This document shows positions 56,206 through 64,000 of a stretch of DNA of 64,000 bases, piece by piece. A program made the translations under genes and the position numbers. A model generated the notes under the pieces. It saw only the letters and a program-made list of their open reading frames with translations. It did no database searches and was not told the origin of the DNA. Source of the DNA: Lachnospiraceae bacterium V9D3004 (GTDB lineage Bacteria; Bacillota; Clostridia; Lachnospirales; Lachnospiraceae); NCBI GenBank assembly GCA_000621985.1, contig JHWW01000005.1, positions 1-64,000 of the forward strand, in the 5' to 3' direction. Each line of letters opens with the position of its first letter. Within the stretch, counting starts at the first letter, position 1.

Positions 56206-57204
56206 TCAGTCTGTCCGGGGTTGTTCTTCCCTTACACTCAGATCCCAGTACCACTTCCCGGCAATCCGCTTTGCCCGGATCCCCAACTCCTTCTTGGCAC
56301 TCTCCAGAGTCCTCTTGGCAATGCCCTCTTCCTTTGCCAGAGCCACCACTTCCTCGCTCGGCACTACCGTATCCGGTGCCATCATCCCTCGGAGGAACTG
56401 CAGTGCCTTATCCTTTTTATTGACTTTTGGTACGATACCACCGAGGACTTCATCCGCAGAGATCTCATAATCCCCCATCCACTCAAATCCTTCTTCCGAT
56501 AAGGCGAAGGCTTTCGCATGACCAAACCCTGCGAGATTATTTTTGATCTGCACCACAGCCCTCAGATTTTCCTCTCCCTCGATCCGTCCGACCAGAAGCA
56601 CACTTCTTGCCACAGCGAAGAAATCTATCGAACCCATTCCCCGGTAGGCAGCCTTGCCACCTCCATTCTTGTTCATATGACCGATAAGGATAATCGCACA
56701 TCCCGTCCTCTCCGCCAATGCACCCAGCCTCTTCGTCATATCCCTTGCCTCGTTAGCTCGGTTCATGTCCATGCTGCCACCGAGATATGCCTGTATCGGA
56801 TCGAGAATTAATACTTTCGCATTCTGCCGGATCACCGCCTGTTCCAGTCGTTCATCCATCATAGACAATGCTTTGTCGCTTTCATCGATCACGCTGATCC
56901 TTGTACAATCTGCCCCTGCCTGCTCCAGTCTCGGCTTGACCGTATCCGCAAGCCCATCCTCTGCCGTCTGATAGATTATGTTGACCGGTTCTGCAATGTC
57001 CATCCCCGGCTCCATGCCTTCCCCTCTGGAAAGCCTTGCCGCAAGATTCAATACCAATGTCGTCTTCCCATCACCCGGATCTCCCTGAATGATCGTCAGC
57101 TTTCCATACGAAATGAACGGATACCACAGCCATCTGACTTCCTGCGACTGTACGTCTGCCATGCTGATCATCTTTAATGCTACTTCCTGTTCCCTAATCT
57201 CCAT
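56206..57204 (-). CDS. RepA-like AAA_25 ATPase (helicase-type)
   Basis: The 332-residue protein (ATG 57204, GGGAGAG site) has a RecA-fold with Walker A GDPGDGKTTL (about 39-48), VLILDPIQAYLGG as Walker B and IILIGHMNK. A short C-terminal winged-helix-like part follows (EGIAKRTLESAKKELGI). Similar proteins are replicative helicase loaders or RepA of mobilizable elements. Confidence 0.8.
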   Translation of the reverse strand: MEIREQEVALKMISMADVQSQEVRWLWYPFISYGKLTIIQGDPGDGKTTLVLNLAARLSRGEGMEPGMDIAEPVNIIYQTAEDGLADTVKPRLEQAGADCTRISVIDESDKALSMMDERLEQAVIRQNAKVLILDPIQAYLGGSMDMNRANEARDMTKRLGALAERTGCAIILIGHMNKNGGGKAAYRGMGSIDFFAVARSVLLVGRIEGEENLRAVVQIKNNLAGFGHAKAFALSEEGFEWMGDYEISADEVLGGIVPKVNKKDKALQFLRGMMAPDTVVPSEEVVALAKEEGIAKRTLESAKKELGIRAKRIAGKWYWDLSVREEQPRTD

Positions 57205-57402
57205 AAAATCTCTCCCTTCTGCTCTGACAGACAAATAAAAGAATCATTGTCTGTCTGCCCTAAAATTTTATTTGCAGAGAAGAGAAACCTCTGATATACT
57301 TGTGTTAGTTACATTTGTAGATACCAAAGGTTCTCCCTCTGTTATCTGCACCACACCGTTGCGGTGTATCGTCCTCCCGGTTGCAGCCGATAGGACTTTT
57401 TC

Positions 57403-57804
57403 TTATCCGTTATCTGTGCTAATATTTTCATCCGGAGCTTTCTCCCTGCACCCCGAATGAAACAGCGTCTTATCTGACAAGACTTCTGATTCCTCTGCCA
57501 TCCCTCCCATGATCTCTGTCATCATCTGGATGGTATAGAGCATTTCATCTGTGACCTGCCCCGCTGTTTCCAGCCGTCTAAGCTCCTCCAGAATCTCCAT
57601 CATCAATCCCCGCAGGGAACGGTACACCTTTGGATTTCCATACACTGTGACCTCTTTCTCCGTAAGTCTGCGAATAATATAATCCTGCTTTGTCAGACCG
57701 GAGAGCCGGACAAAGTTATCAATGACTTCTGCCTCCTCCGGTGATACCCTAAACCCAACAAGTTTATTCCTCCACCGACCTTTCCTGTCTAATGACTTCT
57801 CCAT
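57403..57804 (-). CDS. MobC-like ribbon-helix-helix mobilization protein
   Basis: The 133-residue protein (ATG 57804, AGAAGGTG site) has the relaxosome pattern RKGRWRNKLVGFRVSPEEAEVIDNFVRLSG (in parts) followed by LTKQDYIIRRLT. It probably binds oriT and aids relaxase loading. Confidence 0.8.
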   Translation of the reverse strand: MEKSLDRKGRWRNKLVGFRVSPEEAEVIDNFVRLSGLTKQDYIIRRLTEKEVTVYGNPKVYRSLRGLMMEILEELRRLETAGQVTDEMLYTIQMMTEIMGGMAEESEVLSDKTLFHSGCREKAPDENISTDNG

Positions 57805-57878
57805 TTTGATCACCTTCTTTCGCATTTCTATCGTTATCACCAGACACCTCATGATCAATTTCTTTATCTGCTAAATCA

Positions 57879-58997
57879 TCACCTCTTTTCACCCGTTGTT
57901 GCCGAACTGTTTGCCATATCCATATCTGCTTTCCTCTGCATGGACAGCATATCTGCCATCTCGTCCTGCTTGCTCGGAAACAAGTGTGCATACCGATAAG
58001 TAATATCAATGCTTTCGTGACCTACGCGATCCGCAATCGCTAGTGCCGTAAATCCCATCTCGATCAAAAGAGATATATGGCTGTGCCTCAATCCATGCAC
58101 CCGGATCCGTTTCACTCCCGCTGCCTTAGAACCCCTGTCCATCTCGTGATGGAGAAAAGATTTGGAGATCTGGAAGATCCTCTCGTCCGGCTCCGGATCA
58201 TATAGCATTTTCAGGTAATCCTTCATTTCCTCACAGAGAAAATCCGGCATCCGTATCGTCCTCACACTCTTTGCCGTTTTCGGTGGTGTAACTACATCCC
58301 TGCCCCGAATACGCTGATAGGATTTATTAACACTCACCGTCATCTTCTCTAAGTCAAAGTCCTCTCTTGTGAGTGCCAGAAGCTCTCCACACCGAAGTCC
58401 TGTCCAGTAGAGCATTTCAAACGCATAGTATGCCTCCGGCTTGACCATGACCGCCTCGGATAACCGCAGATACTCATCCTTCGTCCAGAACTCCATCTCA
58501 CCGCTCTTCTCCGACCCCATGCTCCCTGCCTTTGCTGCCGGATTGTTCGGCAGGTGGTAATAGCGGACTGCATGGTTGAAGATTGCAGAAAGCTGTGCAT
58601 GGATCGTCTTTAATGTGACCGGGGAAAGTTTCTTCCCGTTCTTATCTTTCAACGCCATCATCTGATTCTGCCACTCGATCACATCTCCCGGCTCGATCTC
58701 GTTAATCTTCCTGTCCTTAAAATACGGAAGTATCTTCGTCTGGATTGTGACCTCCTTCGTGTTCCAGGTATTCTCCTTCAGCCTCGGTTGCCTGTCTTTC
58801 CGGTAGATATCCACGAAACTCCCAAAAGTCATATCCAGCTTTTTCTGGGAGATACGCATCTGCTCCCGTTCCCACTCCACCGCCTCTTTCTTTGTCTGGA
58901 ATCCACGTTTCTGCGTCTGCCGGCTCTTTCCTGTCCAGTCCGTAAAGCGATAGATTACCCGCCACTTTCCTGTCGCATTGTCCTTGTAAACTGCCAT
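57879..58997 (-). CDS. Tyrosine integrase (Tn916 type)
   Basis: The 372-residue protein (ATG 58997, GAAGGAG site) has an arm-binding N-terminus (MAVYKDNATGKWRVIYRF), a SAM-like core-binding domain and the catalytic region with Arg (YWTGLRCGELLALT), HGLRHSH and VGHESIDITYRYAHLFP. It inserts and excises the element. The frame is open to the end, so it appears functional. Confidence 0.9.
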   Translation of the reverse strand: MAVYKDNATGKWRVIYRFTDWTGKSRQTQKRGFQTKKEAVEWEREQMRISQKKLDMTFGSFVDIYRKDRQPRLKENTWNTKEVTIQTKILPYFKDRKINEIEPGDVIEWQNQMMALKDKNGKKLSPVTLKTIHAQLSAIFNHAVRYYHLPNNPAAKAGSMGSEKSGEMEFWTKDEYLRLSEAVMVKPEAYYAFEMLYWTGLRCGELLALTREDFDLEKMTVSVNKSYQRIRGRDVVTPPKTAKSVRTIRMPDFLCEEMKDYLKMLYDPEPDERIFQISKSFLHHEMDRGSKAAGVKRIRVHGLRHSHISLLIEMGFTALAIADRVGHESIDITYRYAHLFPSKQDEMADMLSMQRKADMDMANSSATTGEKR

Positions 58998-59177
58998 CCT
59001 TACCATCTCCTTCTTAAAATAAAATTTATTGTATAAGCCTGCCGGATGAATGCTCACCATTTCATGAATACCACCTTATTTGAAATTGCTAATAGCTTGT
59101 AATCAGCTCTGCCCTTATCATAAGGTTCTGGAAATCATTGTTATCCGGCACAGCTTACCACCACACTCCGAACAGCC

Positions 59178-59357
59178 TTAATCCTCATAACATACCCGTT
59201 TATGAAAATATTTGCTGTTCACCCTGCCCGCCACCGTCAGATAGCCCTTCTCCTGCAATTCCTGATTCATCTGGCGGACAATCTCATACGCCTTCGATTT
59301 GGATATCCCCAGCGTATCTGCCACATCCTGCACCGTCATATAGATCTTCTCCTGCAT
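59178..59357 (-). CDS. Excisionase-like small helix-turn-helix protein
   Basis: The 59-codon frame from ATG 59357 (GGGGG site) reads MQEKIYMTVQDVADTLGI and SKSKAYEIVRQMNQEL, a MerR/excisionase-type helix-turn-helix. It lies between the integrase and the divergent XRE gene, the usual place for xis in Tn916-like elements. Confidence 0.75.
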   Translation of the reverse strand: MQEKIYMTVQDVADTLGISKSKAYEIVRQMNQELQEKGYLTVAGRVNSKYFHKRVCYED

Positions 59358-59405
59358 ATCAAATCCCCCTTTCTCTATCTAAACTATTTTGTTTAGTTCT
59401 CTGTT

Positions 59406-59503
59406 ATAATACTAAACATAAAAGTATAAGTCAAGCGGTTTTTTAAAAAATATTAAATTTTTTTGCTTAGTCTGTTGTGTTTATTCCTATTATTTGATAT
59501 ACT
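59406..59503. promoter_or_regulatory. Divergent promoters for xis-int and the XRE gene
   Basis: Minus strand: -35 TTGACT (59429-59434), -10 TATTAT (59406-59411), 17-bp spacer, driving xis-int. Plus strand: -35 TTGTGT (59475-59480), -10 TATACT (59498-59503), 17-bp spacer, driving the XRE gene. Repeated GTTTAG/CTAAAC words lie across the region and could be XRE operators. Confidence 0.75.
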
Positions 59504-59547
59504 TTCATTAAACATATTTATTTAGAAATAAATGGAGGTACAATCAT

Positions 59548-60042
59548 ATGGCAACAGGAAAGCGAATCAAACTCTTACGGACAAGGAAAGACCTCACCCA
59601 GAAAGAATTTGGGGAACGCCTCGGCTTCAAGAAGAAATCCGAGGATGTCCGCGTGGCGCAGTACGAATCGGAGACCAGGGTTCCCAAAGAGGAGCTGACC
59701 GCACAGATGGCAGAGATACTGGAAGTCAACCCTGCTGCCATCAAAGTACCGGATATCGACACACTCACAGGCATCATGCACACCTTTTTTGCCTTAGAAG
59801 ATGAATACGGCCTGCACATCACCGAAAGGAACGGTGAGCCTGCGCTCATCTTCGACCATGACAATCCACGCTACCGGAACATCACCGATATGCTGGAGGC
59901 ATGGCTCCGGCAGAGCAAACGGCTTGAATCCGGCGAGATCGACAAAGAGGCTTATGATAACTACCGCTATAACTTCCCGGACTCAGAAGCAGCACGCACA
60001 AAGGAACTGCTGAAAGAGGCAAGGAAGAAGAATAAATCCTGA
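59548..60042 (+). CDS. XRE-family regulator of the element
   Basis: The 164-residue protein has an N-terminal XRE fold (KRIKLLRTRKDLTQKEFGERLGFKKK in parts) and a C-terminal acidic domain (EYGLHITERNGEPALIF). It is transcribed away from xis-int and probably controls excision. GGAGG precedes the ATG. Codon usage is somewhat GC-richer than the flanking island, as in the other mobilization genes. Confidence 0.85.
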   Translation: MATGKRIKLLRTRKDLTQKEFGERLGFKKKSEDVRVAQYESETRVPKEELTAQMAEILEVNPAAIKVPDIDTLTGIMHTFFALEDEYGLHITERNGEPALIFDHDNPRYRNITDMLEAWLRQSKRLESGEIDKEAYDNYRYNFPDSEAARTKELLKEARKKNKS

Positions 60043-60216
60043 TAGACGGATTTCTCTTTTACCTGTCCTTGTAGTACATACCTCATATATAAACACACAA
60101 CCATGCCCATCTTTGCAATCCATTCATACAAAGCTACAATACAATGTTCCTTTCTGTATCTCCGGCAAATGCAGAGACACATTTTTGCATTGAACAATAT
60201 GATTGCAAAACAAAAA

Positions 60217-60259
60217 GAGCCTTACTGACATCCTGGTCTCCCAAAATTCAGTAAGGCTC
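60217..60259. terminator. Hairpin terminator beyond the XRE gene
   Basis: GAGCCTTACTGA (60217-60228) pairs perfectly with TCAGTAAGGCTC (60248-60259). On the minus strand it is followed by TTTTTG. It lies about 175 bases past the XRE stop and may insulate the element's end. Confidence 0.7.
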
Positions 60260-60343
60260 TCAATAACCAATATAATATATGTAATCCTTGTAGCAGAAAC
60301 CACCTGCCACACAACTCATCTGAATACAGATCCGTATTTCAAA

Positions 60344-60362
60344 TGTTGCCAAATCGTTGCCA
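60344..60362. other. Candidate right-end integrase arm site
   Basis: TGTTGCCAAATCGTTGCC mirrors the words at 48008-48027 and lies 300 bases past the XRE gene, the expected element end. No core direct repeat between the two ends could be confirmed by eye. Confidence 0.4.
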
Positions 60363-60445
60363 AATTCTAAACAAATATGCTTGAAACGCCTATAAATAGG
60401 GCATTTCTAAAATTAATACTATCCCTGGGCACTCTACTTTATCCT

Positions 60446-60725
60446 CCAAAGGGCAAAGCAGCTTATCCTCCAACCATAGATAAAGAGTACCCATAATACT
60501 TATTATTGGTTATCTGTAAAATACTCTCAAACAAGAGTAATAAATCCCATCAACGCCTTATACTACAAGGATTAATAAACAAAAGAACAGACCTTGGAAA
60601 GACAGTTTAGTGATCTTTCACAAGGTCTGTTACTATTGTTTTATTTTATTCTTTCAGGATAAGACAGTTTACCTCTTGGAGGATAATCTGCTTTGCCCTT
60701 GGACATAGTAATAAACCTTGTAGTA
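60446..60725. other. Structured intergenic element with long inverted repeats and a strong terminator
   Basis: This part of the 762-base gap 60043-60804 holds a nearly perfect 27/28-bp inverted repeat (60446-60473 with 60676-60702). It also holds a 10-bp inverted repeat TACTACAAGG (60561-60570) with CCTTGTAGTA (60716-60725), and a long hairpin (60586-60603 with 60614-60631). T-rich sequence follows the hairpin on the plus strand. No coding frame is present. The order A-B-hairpin-A'-B' would allow a pseudoknot. It may be a small RNA, a MITE-like relic or a bidirectional terminator block. Confidence 0.5.
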
Positions 60726-60804
60726 CTTGGCATGGATTATACACGAATCAAAACTTCTTTTCTATAGATTTTGGGACTGTATACGAAGCTTTCATATAAA
60801 TCGC

Positions 60805-61173
60805 TCAAATCCTAACTATTGATGCTAACCTTTTCCCGCACAGTACTCCAATTATGCAGCATGTAAAGCTTAGAGCCACATATATTCCACCAATAGCATA
60901 TTGTTTATTCTCAAACAGATTGAATGCTTCTAGGGAAAATGTAGAGAATGTCGTAAATCCACCGCACACTCCAGTCTTCCAAAAAAGAACCGTATTATCT
61001 GATACTCCTTCGCGACTACTTGTAACACCGACAATGAATCCTATCAAAACAGCTCCTACTATATTGGTAATAAGCGTCAAAACAGGGAATTCTGTCTTAA
61101 CTGGGATAAGACTTATTGCGTATCGTGCTACAGCACCCAAAGCACCACCAAGTGCTACAAATAAAAAATTCAT
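60805..61173 (-). CDS. crcB: Fluoride exporter CrcB/FluC
   Basis: The 122-residue protein (ATG 61173, GAGAGG site) has the FluC fold with four membrane segments, GGALGAVARYAIS at the N-terminus and GVCGGFTTFSTFS, the channel-lining region. It expels fluoride as a dimer. Only one crcB gene is visible. No fluoride riboswitch was recognised upstream. Confidence 0.9.
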   Translation of the reverse strand: MNFLFVALGGALGAVARYAISLIPVKTEFPVLTLITNIVGAVLIGFIVGVTSSREGVSDNTVLFWKTGVCGGFTTFSTFSLEAFNLFENKQYAIGGIYVALSFTCCIIGVLCGKRLASIVRI

Positions 61174-61485
61174 ATTGACCTCTCTCTTAAATATTCCTAA
61201 CAGGAACTCAAATCCTACTATATGTATTATGTGCACATTGTGCATGGTTCTATAAAACCTCATAATAATATTATATCGTCATAAAAACAGCTGACCCTTA
61301 CACATTTTCCCAAAGAGGTATGTATATTATTTTAAGAGCATGGCATGACACCAAGCATATTAAGGCGAAAATACTTCTATAACTACTATAACAAAAGGAT
61401 AAGAGCGTTGCCTCAGATTACACTTTTTTCATAATAATATGTTTTTTCATATTAGAACGTAGTACTCCCTCGGCGAAAATATATA
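61174..61485. other. Intergenic stretch upstream of crcB
   Basis: About 310 bases without a gene. A long AT-rich region should carry the crcB promoter, but no -35/-10 pair stood out. The conserved fluoride-riboswitch core was looked for and not found. Confidence 0.5.
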
Positions 61486-61514
61486 GGGGCATATCCTATA
61501 AAGGACACGCCCCC
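61486..61514 (-). terminator. Terminator of the annealing-protein operon
   Basis: Minus strand GGGGCGTGTCC-TTTATA-GGATATGCCCC, a stem with one or two G-U pairs, followed by TATATATTTT. It lies 17 bases beyond the stop of the gene at 61531. Confidence 0.75.
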
Positions 61515-61530
61515 ATTTTCATTACATGCC

Positions 61531-62412
61531 TCACTTATTAGCTTCGCGTTTAAAACGCTCTATTAGCTGTGAAGCCTGATAACTACTAATCTTTCTATAG
61601 TCGTCAATACCATACTGCTGGGAGACATACTGATTTATTGCATCAACAGTAGTCCCATGCTGACCCATAAGGGTTTCCAAGAAGTAGATCTGCTTCTGTG
61701 ATGCTGGTCTTTCTGTTTTAGGTGCAGAGGAAGATGAATTATTATTGGATCGTAATTCCTCAACGCTCTTTCCTACAGAAGGCTGCTCTGGCTCAAGGTT
61801 CATATCCTCCACGTCCTGTGTGAAGCGTGCTGACAGATTACCTACATTAAGGGCAGCATCTACCAAAGCTCTCTTCTTGGTCATTTTGAGGACAGTATTC
61901 TGTACTGCATAACCGTTCTGTTTCGCATAGCGTCCTTCGCGAGAATTACAGATACCTACTCCTTCTCCTTTCACAACACCATTATAATCGATCAGGAAGA
62001 CCTTACACTCATAGGAGAAGAATCCAGTATTATAATCCTCCACACGATTGACTACTTCTGTCCTGGCAATAAGACCAAGATAATTCATGATCTTCTCCGC
62101 ACCAGACTTAAGGAGAGTCGGTTTATTACAGTGTGGGATAACACCATAATCCACACCAGAGATAAGAACCGTATCTATAAAACGATTCATGTCATCATCA
62201 AACTGCTTTGCCTCTTCAACTGTGAGGCCTCTTGCAGTAGTAGCCGTTACAGCCTTCGTCTCTGGCTTAAACTCCGTACTTTCAGAATCAAACATAAGAT
62301 TCTTGGGTACAACAGTTTCAGCACGCTCTATGGCTGTCTGGGTTTCTTCCATGGGAGTAATGCTTCCCATCTTGCTCTCTAACAACGCCTTAAGATCCAT
62401 CTGTTTTGTCAT
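61531..62412 (-). CDS. Putative phage/plasmid single-strand annealing protein
   Basis: The 293-residue protein (ATG 62412) has GVDYGVIPHCNKPTLLKSGAEKI and VLKMTKKRALVDAALNV, which recur in a mobile-element family. Its C-terminus (SQKQIYFLETLM...SSYQASQLIERF) is of the type seen in Rad52/ERF-like annealing proteins. The role is inferred from the YqaJ exonuclease encoded immediately upstream, a standard exonuclease/annealase pairing. The family assignment is tentative. Confidence 0.55.
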   Translation of the reverse strand: MTKQMDLKALLESKMGSITPMEETQTAIERAETVVPKNLMFDSESTEFKPETKAVTATTARGLTVEEAKQFDDDMNRFIDTVLISGVDYGVIPHCNKPTLLKSGAEKIMNYLGLIARTEVVNRVEDYNTGFFSYECKVFLIDYNGVVKGEGVGICNSREGRYAKQNGYAVQNTVLKMTKKRALVDAALNVGNLSARFTQDVEDMNLEPEQPSVGKSVEELRSNNNSSSSAPKTERPASQKQIYFLETLMGQHGTTVDAINQYVSQQYGIDDYRKISSYQASQLIERFKREANK

Positions 62413-62433
62413 AATGATCACCAATCCTTTCTT

Positions 62434-63369
62434 TTATTTGAGTGTAAAACGCCTACTGATACTACTCTTTATGTACTTCGAGTAAATCTCAGGCTCCTTT
62501 TCTTTAAGAGCCTTAGTGTCCAGACGCTCTGATGTTACGGTTTTCCAGCTGATGCTATGTCCCATACAGGAAGCTTTATCATAATCACCCATGATTTCCT
62601 TCAGATGATTAGAAGCCTCCTGTTTCTTGGCTTTTGCATTATCTTCATCAGCAGATGCTTCAATATATGCATCCACCCACTCAACAGCTTCCTCTGGTAA
62701 TATGATCTCCTCTTCAACACCACCACGATAAATCTGGTCAAGAAGATCCTTGGCAGCGTCAGATCCATCCATGTCTGGTCTGACCATATTCTGAACCTTA
62801 TCCCAGAAGTTCTTCTCTACAGCGATAAGCATCTGCTGTACCTCTGGATCAGCATCAACCTCGTAAATACGAAAACTGTTGCCGCCGATCAGCACAGCCA
62901 CATATGCTTTTGATACTCCCGTAACACAGAGATAATGCTGCACCTGGGTCTGATAATATGTTGGTACTCCATCTGACCATTCATCACGCTTATACTCGCT
63001 GGCAGTCTTGATCTCCAAAATAGCAGGATTACCATTATCATCAGTGGTAACTCCGTCAACATCAGCAAGCATGAAGGGATAGTCAGGATGCTGTAACATA
63101 GCTTTAACTTCCATGACAGCCTTACCCGTAACAGCAGCAAAATGATCTCTAATGATGGGTTCAAGGATCGTTCCCCACTGCATTGCTTCATTTACTTCTA
63201 CTGGATCGTTCTTCTGGTTGGTCTTATCCAGCCAAAGCTCGATAGCAGATGTCCACTTGTTGATACCAAGAATCGCAGATACATCAGATCCTCCGATACC
63301 TTTCTTACGCCAGCGTAACCATTCCTCATGAGATAAGCCTTCAGTTTCCACTAAGATATTTGCATTCAT
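62434..63369 (-). CDS. YqaJ-type viral recombinase (exonuclease)
   Basis: The 311-residue protein has the lambda-exonuclease/YqaJ fold: RKKGIGGSDVSAILGINKW, then D in MLADVDGVT, E-x-K in AILEIKTAS, and YQTQVQHYL. It degrades one strand of duplex DNA for recombination. ATG 63369 lies 4 bases past the upstream stop, with the GAGG site inside that gene. Confidence 0.88.
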   Translation of the reverse strand: MNANILVETEGLSHEEWLRWRKKGIGGSDVSAILGINKWTSAIELWLDKTNQKNDPVEVNEAMQWGTILEPIIRDHFAAVTGKAVMEVKAMLQHPDYPFMLADVDGVTTDDNGNPAILEIKTASEYKRDEWSDGVPTYYQTQVQHYLCVTGVSKAYVAVLIGGNSFRIYEVDADPEVQQMLIAVEKNFWDKVQNMVRPDMDGSDAAKDLLDQIYRGGVEEEIILPEEAVEWVDAYIEASADEDNAKAKKQEASNHLKEIMGDYDKASCMGHSISWKTVTSERLDTKALKEKEPEIYSKYIKSSISRRFTLK

Positions 63370-63373
63370 ATTC

Positions 63374-64000
63374 TTAATCCTCACTTTCCATTAAATTAGA
63401 AAAGGCGGAGTCCTCTGACTCCGCCAACATATTGATGATTCTGTACGATACCTTTTGAACAGTATCAGCTATTGTTTTAAGTTCCTCCTTGGTCTTAAGC
63501 CATGACTGTAAATACGACATGGTGTAAGAGGTCGTATCAAGTCCTAACCGCATACTGACCACATAGGCTACAGATTCCGCCACGAGTTCTCTACGGTTCC
63601 TTGGAATATCTTCTTCTGGATTCATTTCAAAATCGTATGCGTGAGCTGTTTCATGAAGAAGAGTCTTGATACGCTGGAGGTATTCGAGATCAGATCTGAT
63701 AGATATAATACGGGATTCGAGATTATAACTACCCTTACTGGCTGTCCCAGATACTTCTTGTATAGTAAATTCCTTGGATAAAACAGAATACAGACGATCA
63801 TATATTTCTTTTTCTGTATCTCCGTTACCAGATAAACCTTTTACAAGAACAGGCAGCATTTCATCTGATCCATCAGTATCTGCGATATCGTATACATAAG
63901 CGATCCGAAAACCAGATAATACTTTCTTGGTCTCTTTCTCACCCTCCTGATCATGATATTCAGACTTATTCTCAGGCTCCTTAAAGACTTCAACCCTTTT
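63374..64000 (-). CDS. ArdC-like antirestriction/ssDNA-binding protein, C-terminal part
   Basis: The frame is open to the window edge. The visible 208 residues contain SGFRIAYVYDIADTDG, the bridge that follows the N-terminal ssDNA-binding domain of ArdC proteins. A metallopeptidase core follows (TLLHETAHAYDFE with RELVAESVAYVVSMRLGL). ArdC proteins protect incoming DNA from restriction. The N-terminus lies beyond 64000. Confidence 0.75.
   Translation of the reverse strand, partial: KRVEVFKEPENKSEYHDQEGEKETKKVLSGFRIAYVYDIADTDGSDEMLPVLVKGLSGNGDTEKEIYDRLYSVLSKEFTIQEVSGTASKGSYNLESRIISIRSDLEYLQRIKTLLHETAHAYDFEMNPEEDIPRNRRELVAESVAYVVSMRLGLDTTSYTMSYLQSWLKTKEELKTIADTVQKVSYRIINMLAESEDSAFSNLMESED

Noticed and set aside
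61174-61485. Fluoride riboswitch upstream of crcB
   Set aside because: The conserved core with its paired loop was not found on the minus strand, so no riboswitch was annotated.

Overview
The window looks like chromosome from a low-GC Clostridia member, most likely Lachnospiraceae. The grounds are AT-rich intergenic DNA, AGGAGG-type ribosome binding sites, consensus sigma-A promoters with 17-bp spacers, and product types such as YjdF, Pr6Pr, KtrA/KtrB-like potassium uptake, DUF3791/DUF3990 and MobV elements. About 90% of the genes lie on the minus strand. No rRNA, tRNA or CRISPR array was seen.

Region 1 (0-13 kb) is accessory DNA. It holds a GrpB-family protein, a tandem acetyltransferase, an AAA ATPase with its own operator repeats, and an ArsC-like protein. 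Next come two paralogous helicases with N-terminal phospholipase-D nuclease domains, enclosing a methyltransferase, a NUDIX hydrolase and a newly seen 49-residue zinc-ribbon ORF that overlaps the NUDIX stop. An XRE / ImmA-IrrE peptidase / PIN-like operon with a shortened PIN protein follows.

Region 2 (13-35 kb) is housekeeping and metabolic DNA that is visibly eroding. Intact genes include yjdF with a likely riboswitch, flavodoxin, YgjP-like peptidase, sfsA, nitroreductase, a potassium transporter pair, ThpR, LysR with an alpha/beta hydrolase, and a large secreted GH2 beta-galactosidase facing an AraC regulator. Among them lie many scars: deleted or chimeric aldo/keto reductase, MarR, TfoX-YxjG, FMN reductase-lipoprotein, Fic, integrase and YacP remnants, plus a yjdF/ygjP segmental duplication.

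Region 3 (35.8-47.8 kb) is a defence and toxin-antitoxin island. Five overlapping genes (XRE, DUF3791, DUF3990, a 79-aa protein and a primase-helicase of the TOTE type) form one translationally coupled operon; the primase-helicase carries a frameshift in a T5 run. A second operon is headed by a paralogous XRE gene and carries a DinD-like protein; the two promoters share an ACGCAATG operator-like motif. Between them lie DUF6933, small unknown genes, an AlbA/Schlafen protein, a TIGR04141/DUF6119 protein and a striking GTCTCAT/ATGAGAC repeat cluster.

Region 4 (about 48.0-60.4 kb) is a mobilizable integrative element. It has an integrase, an excisionase-like gene, an XRE regulator, a mobilization RHH protein, a RepA-like ATPase, a candidate oriT and a MobV relaxase. 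Its cargo is a four-gene operon driven by a perfect consensus promoter: RHH regulator, single-chain restriction-modification enzyme, ATPase with a HEPN-like C-terminus, and a membrane-anchored protein.

Region 5 (60.4-64 kb) holds a structured intergenic element, crcB, and the start of another mobile module: annealing-type protein, YqaJ exonuclease, and an ArdC-like protein that runs off the right edge.

The best candidates for undescribed systems are the coupled ART-like/TOTE operon at 35.8-40.0 kb and the RHH/RM/ATPase-HEPN/membrane operon at 48.0-53.7 kb. All family names come from recognising motifs by eye; no database search was run.
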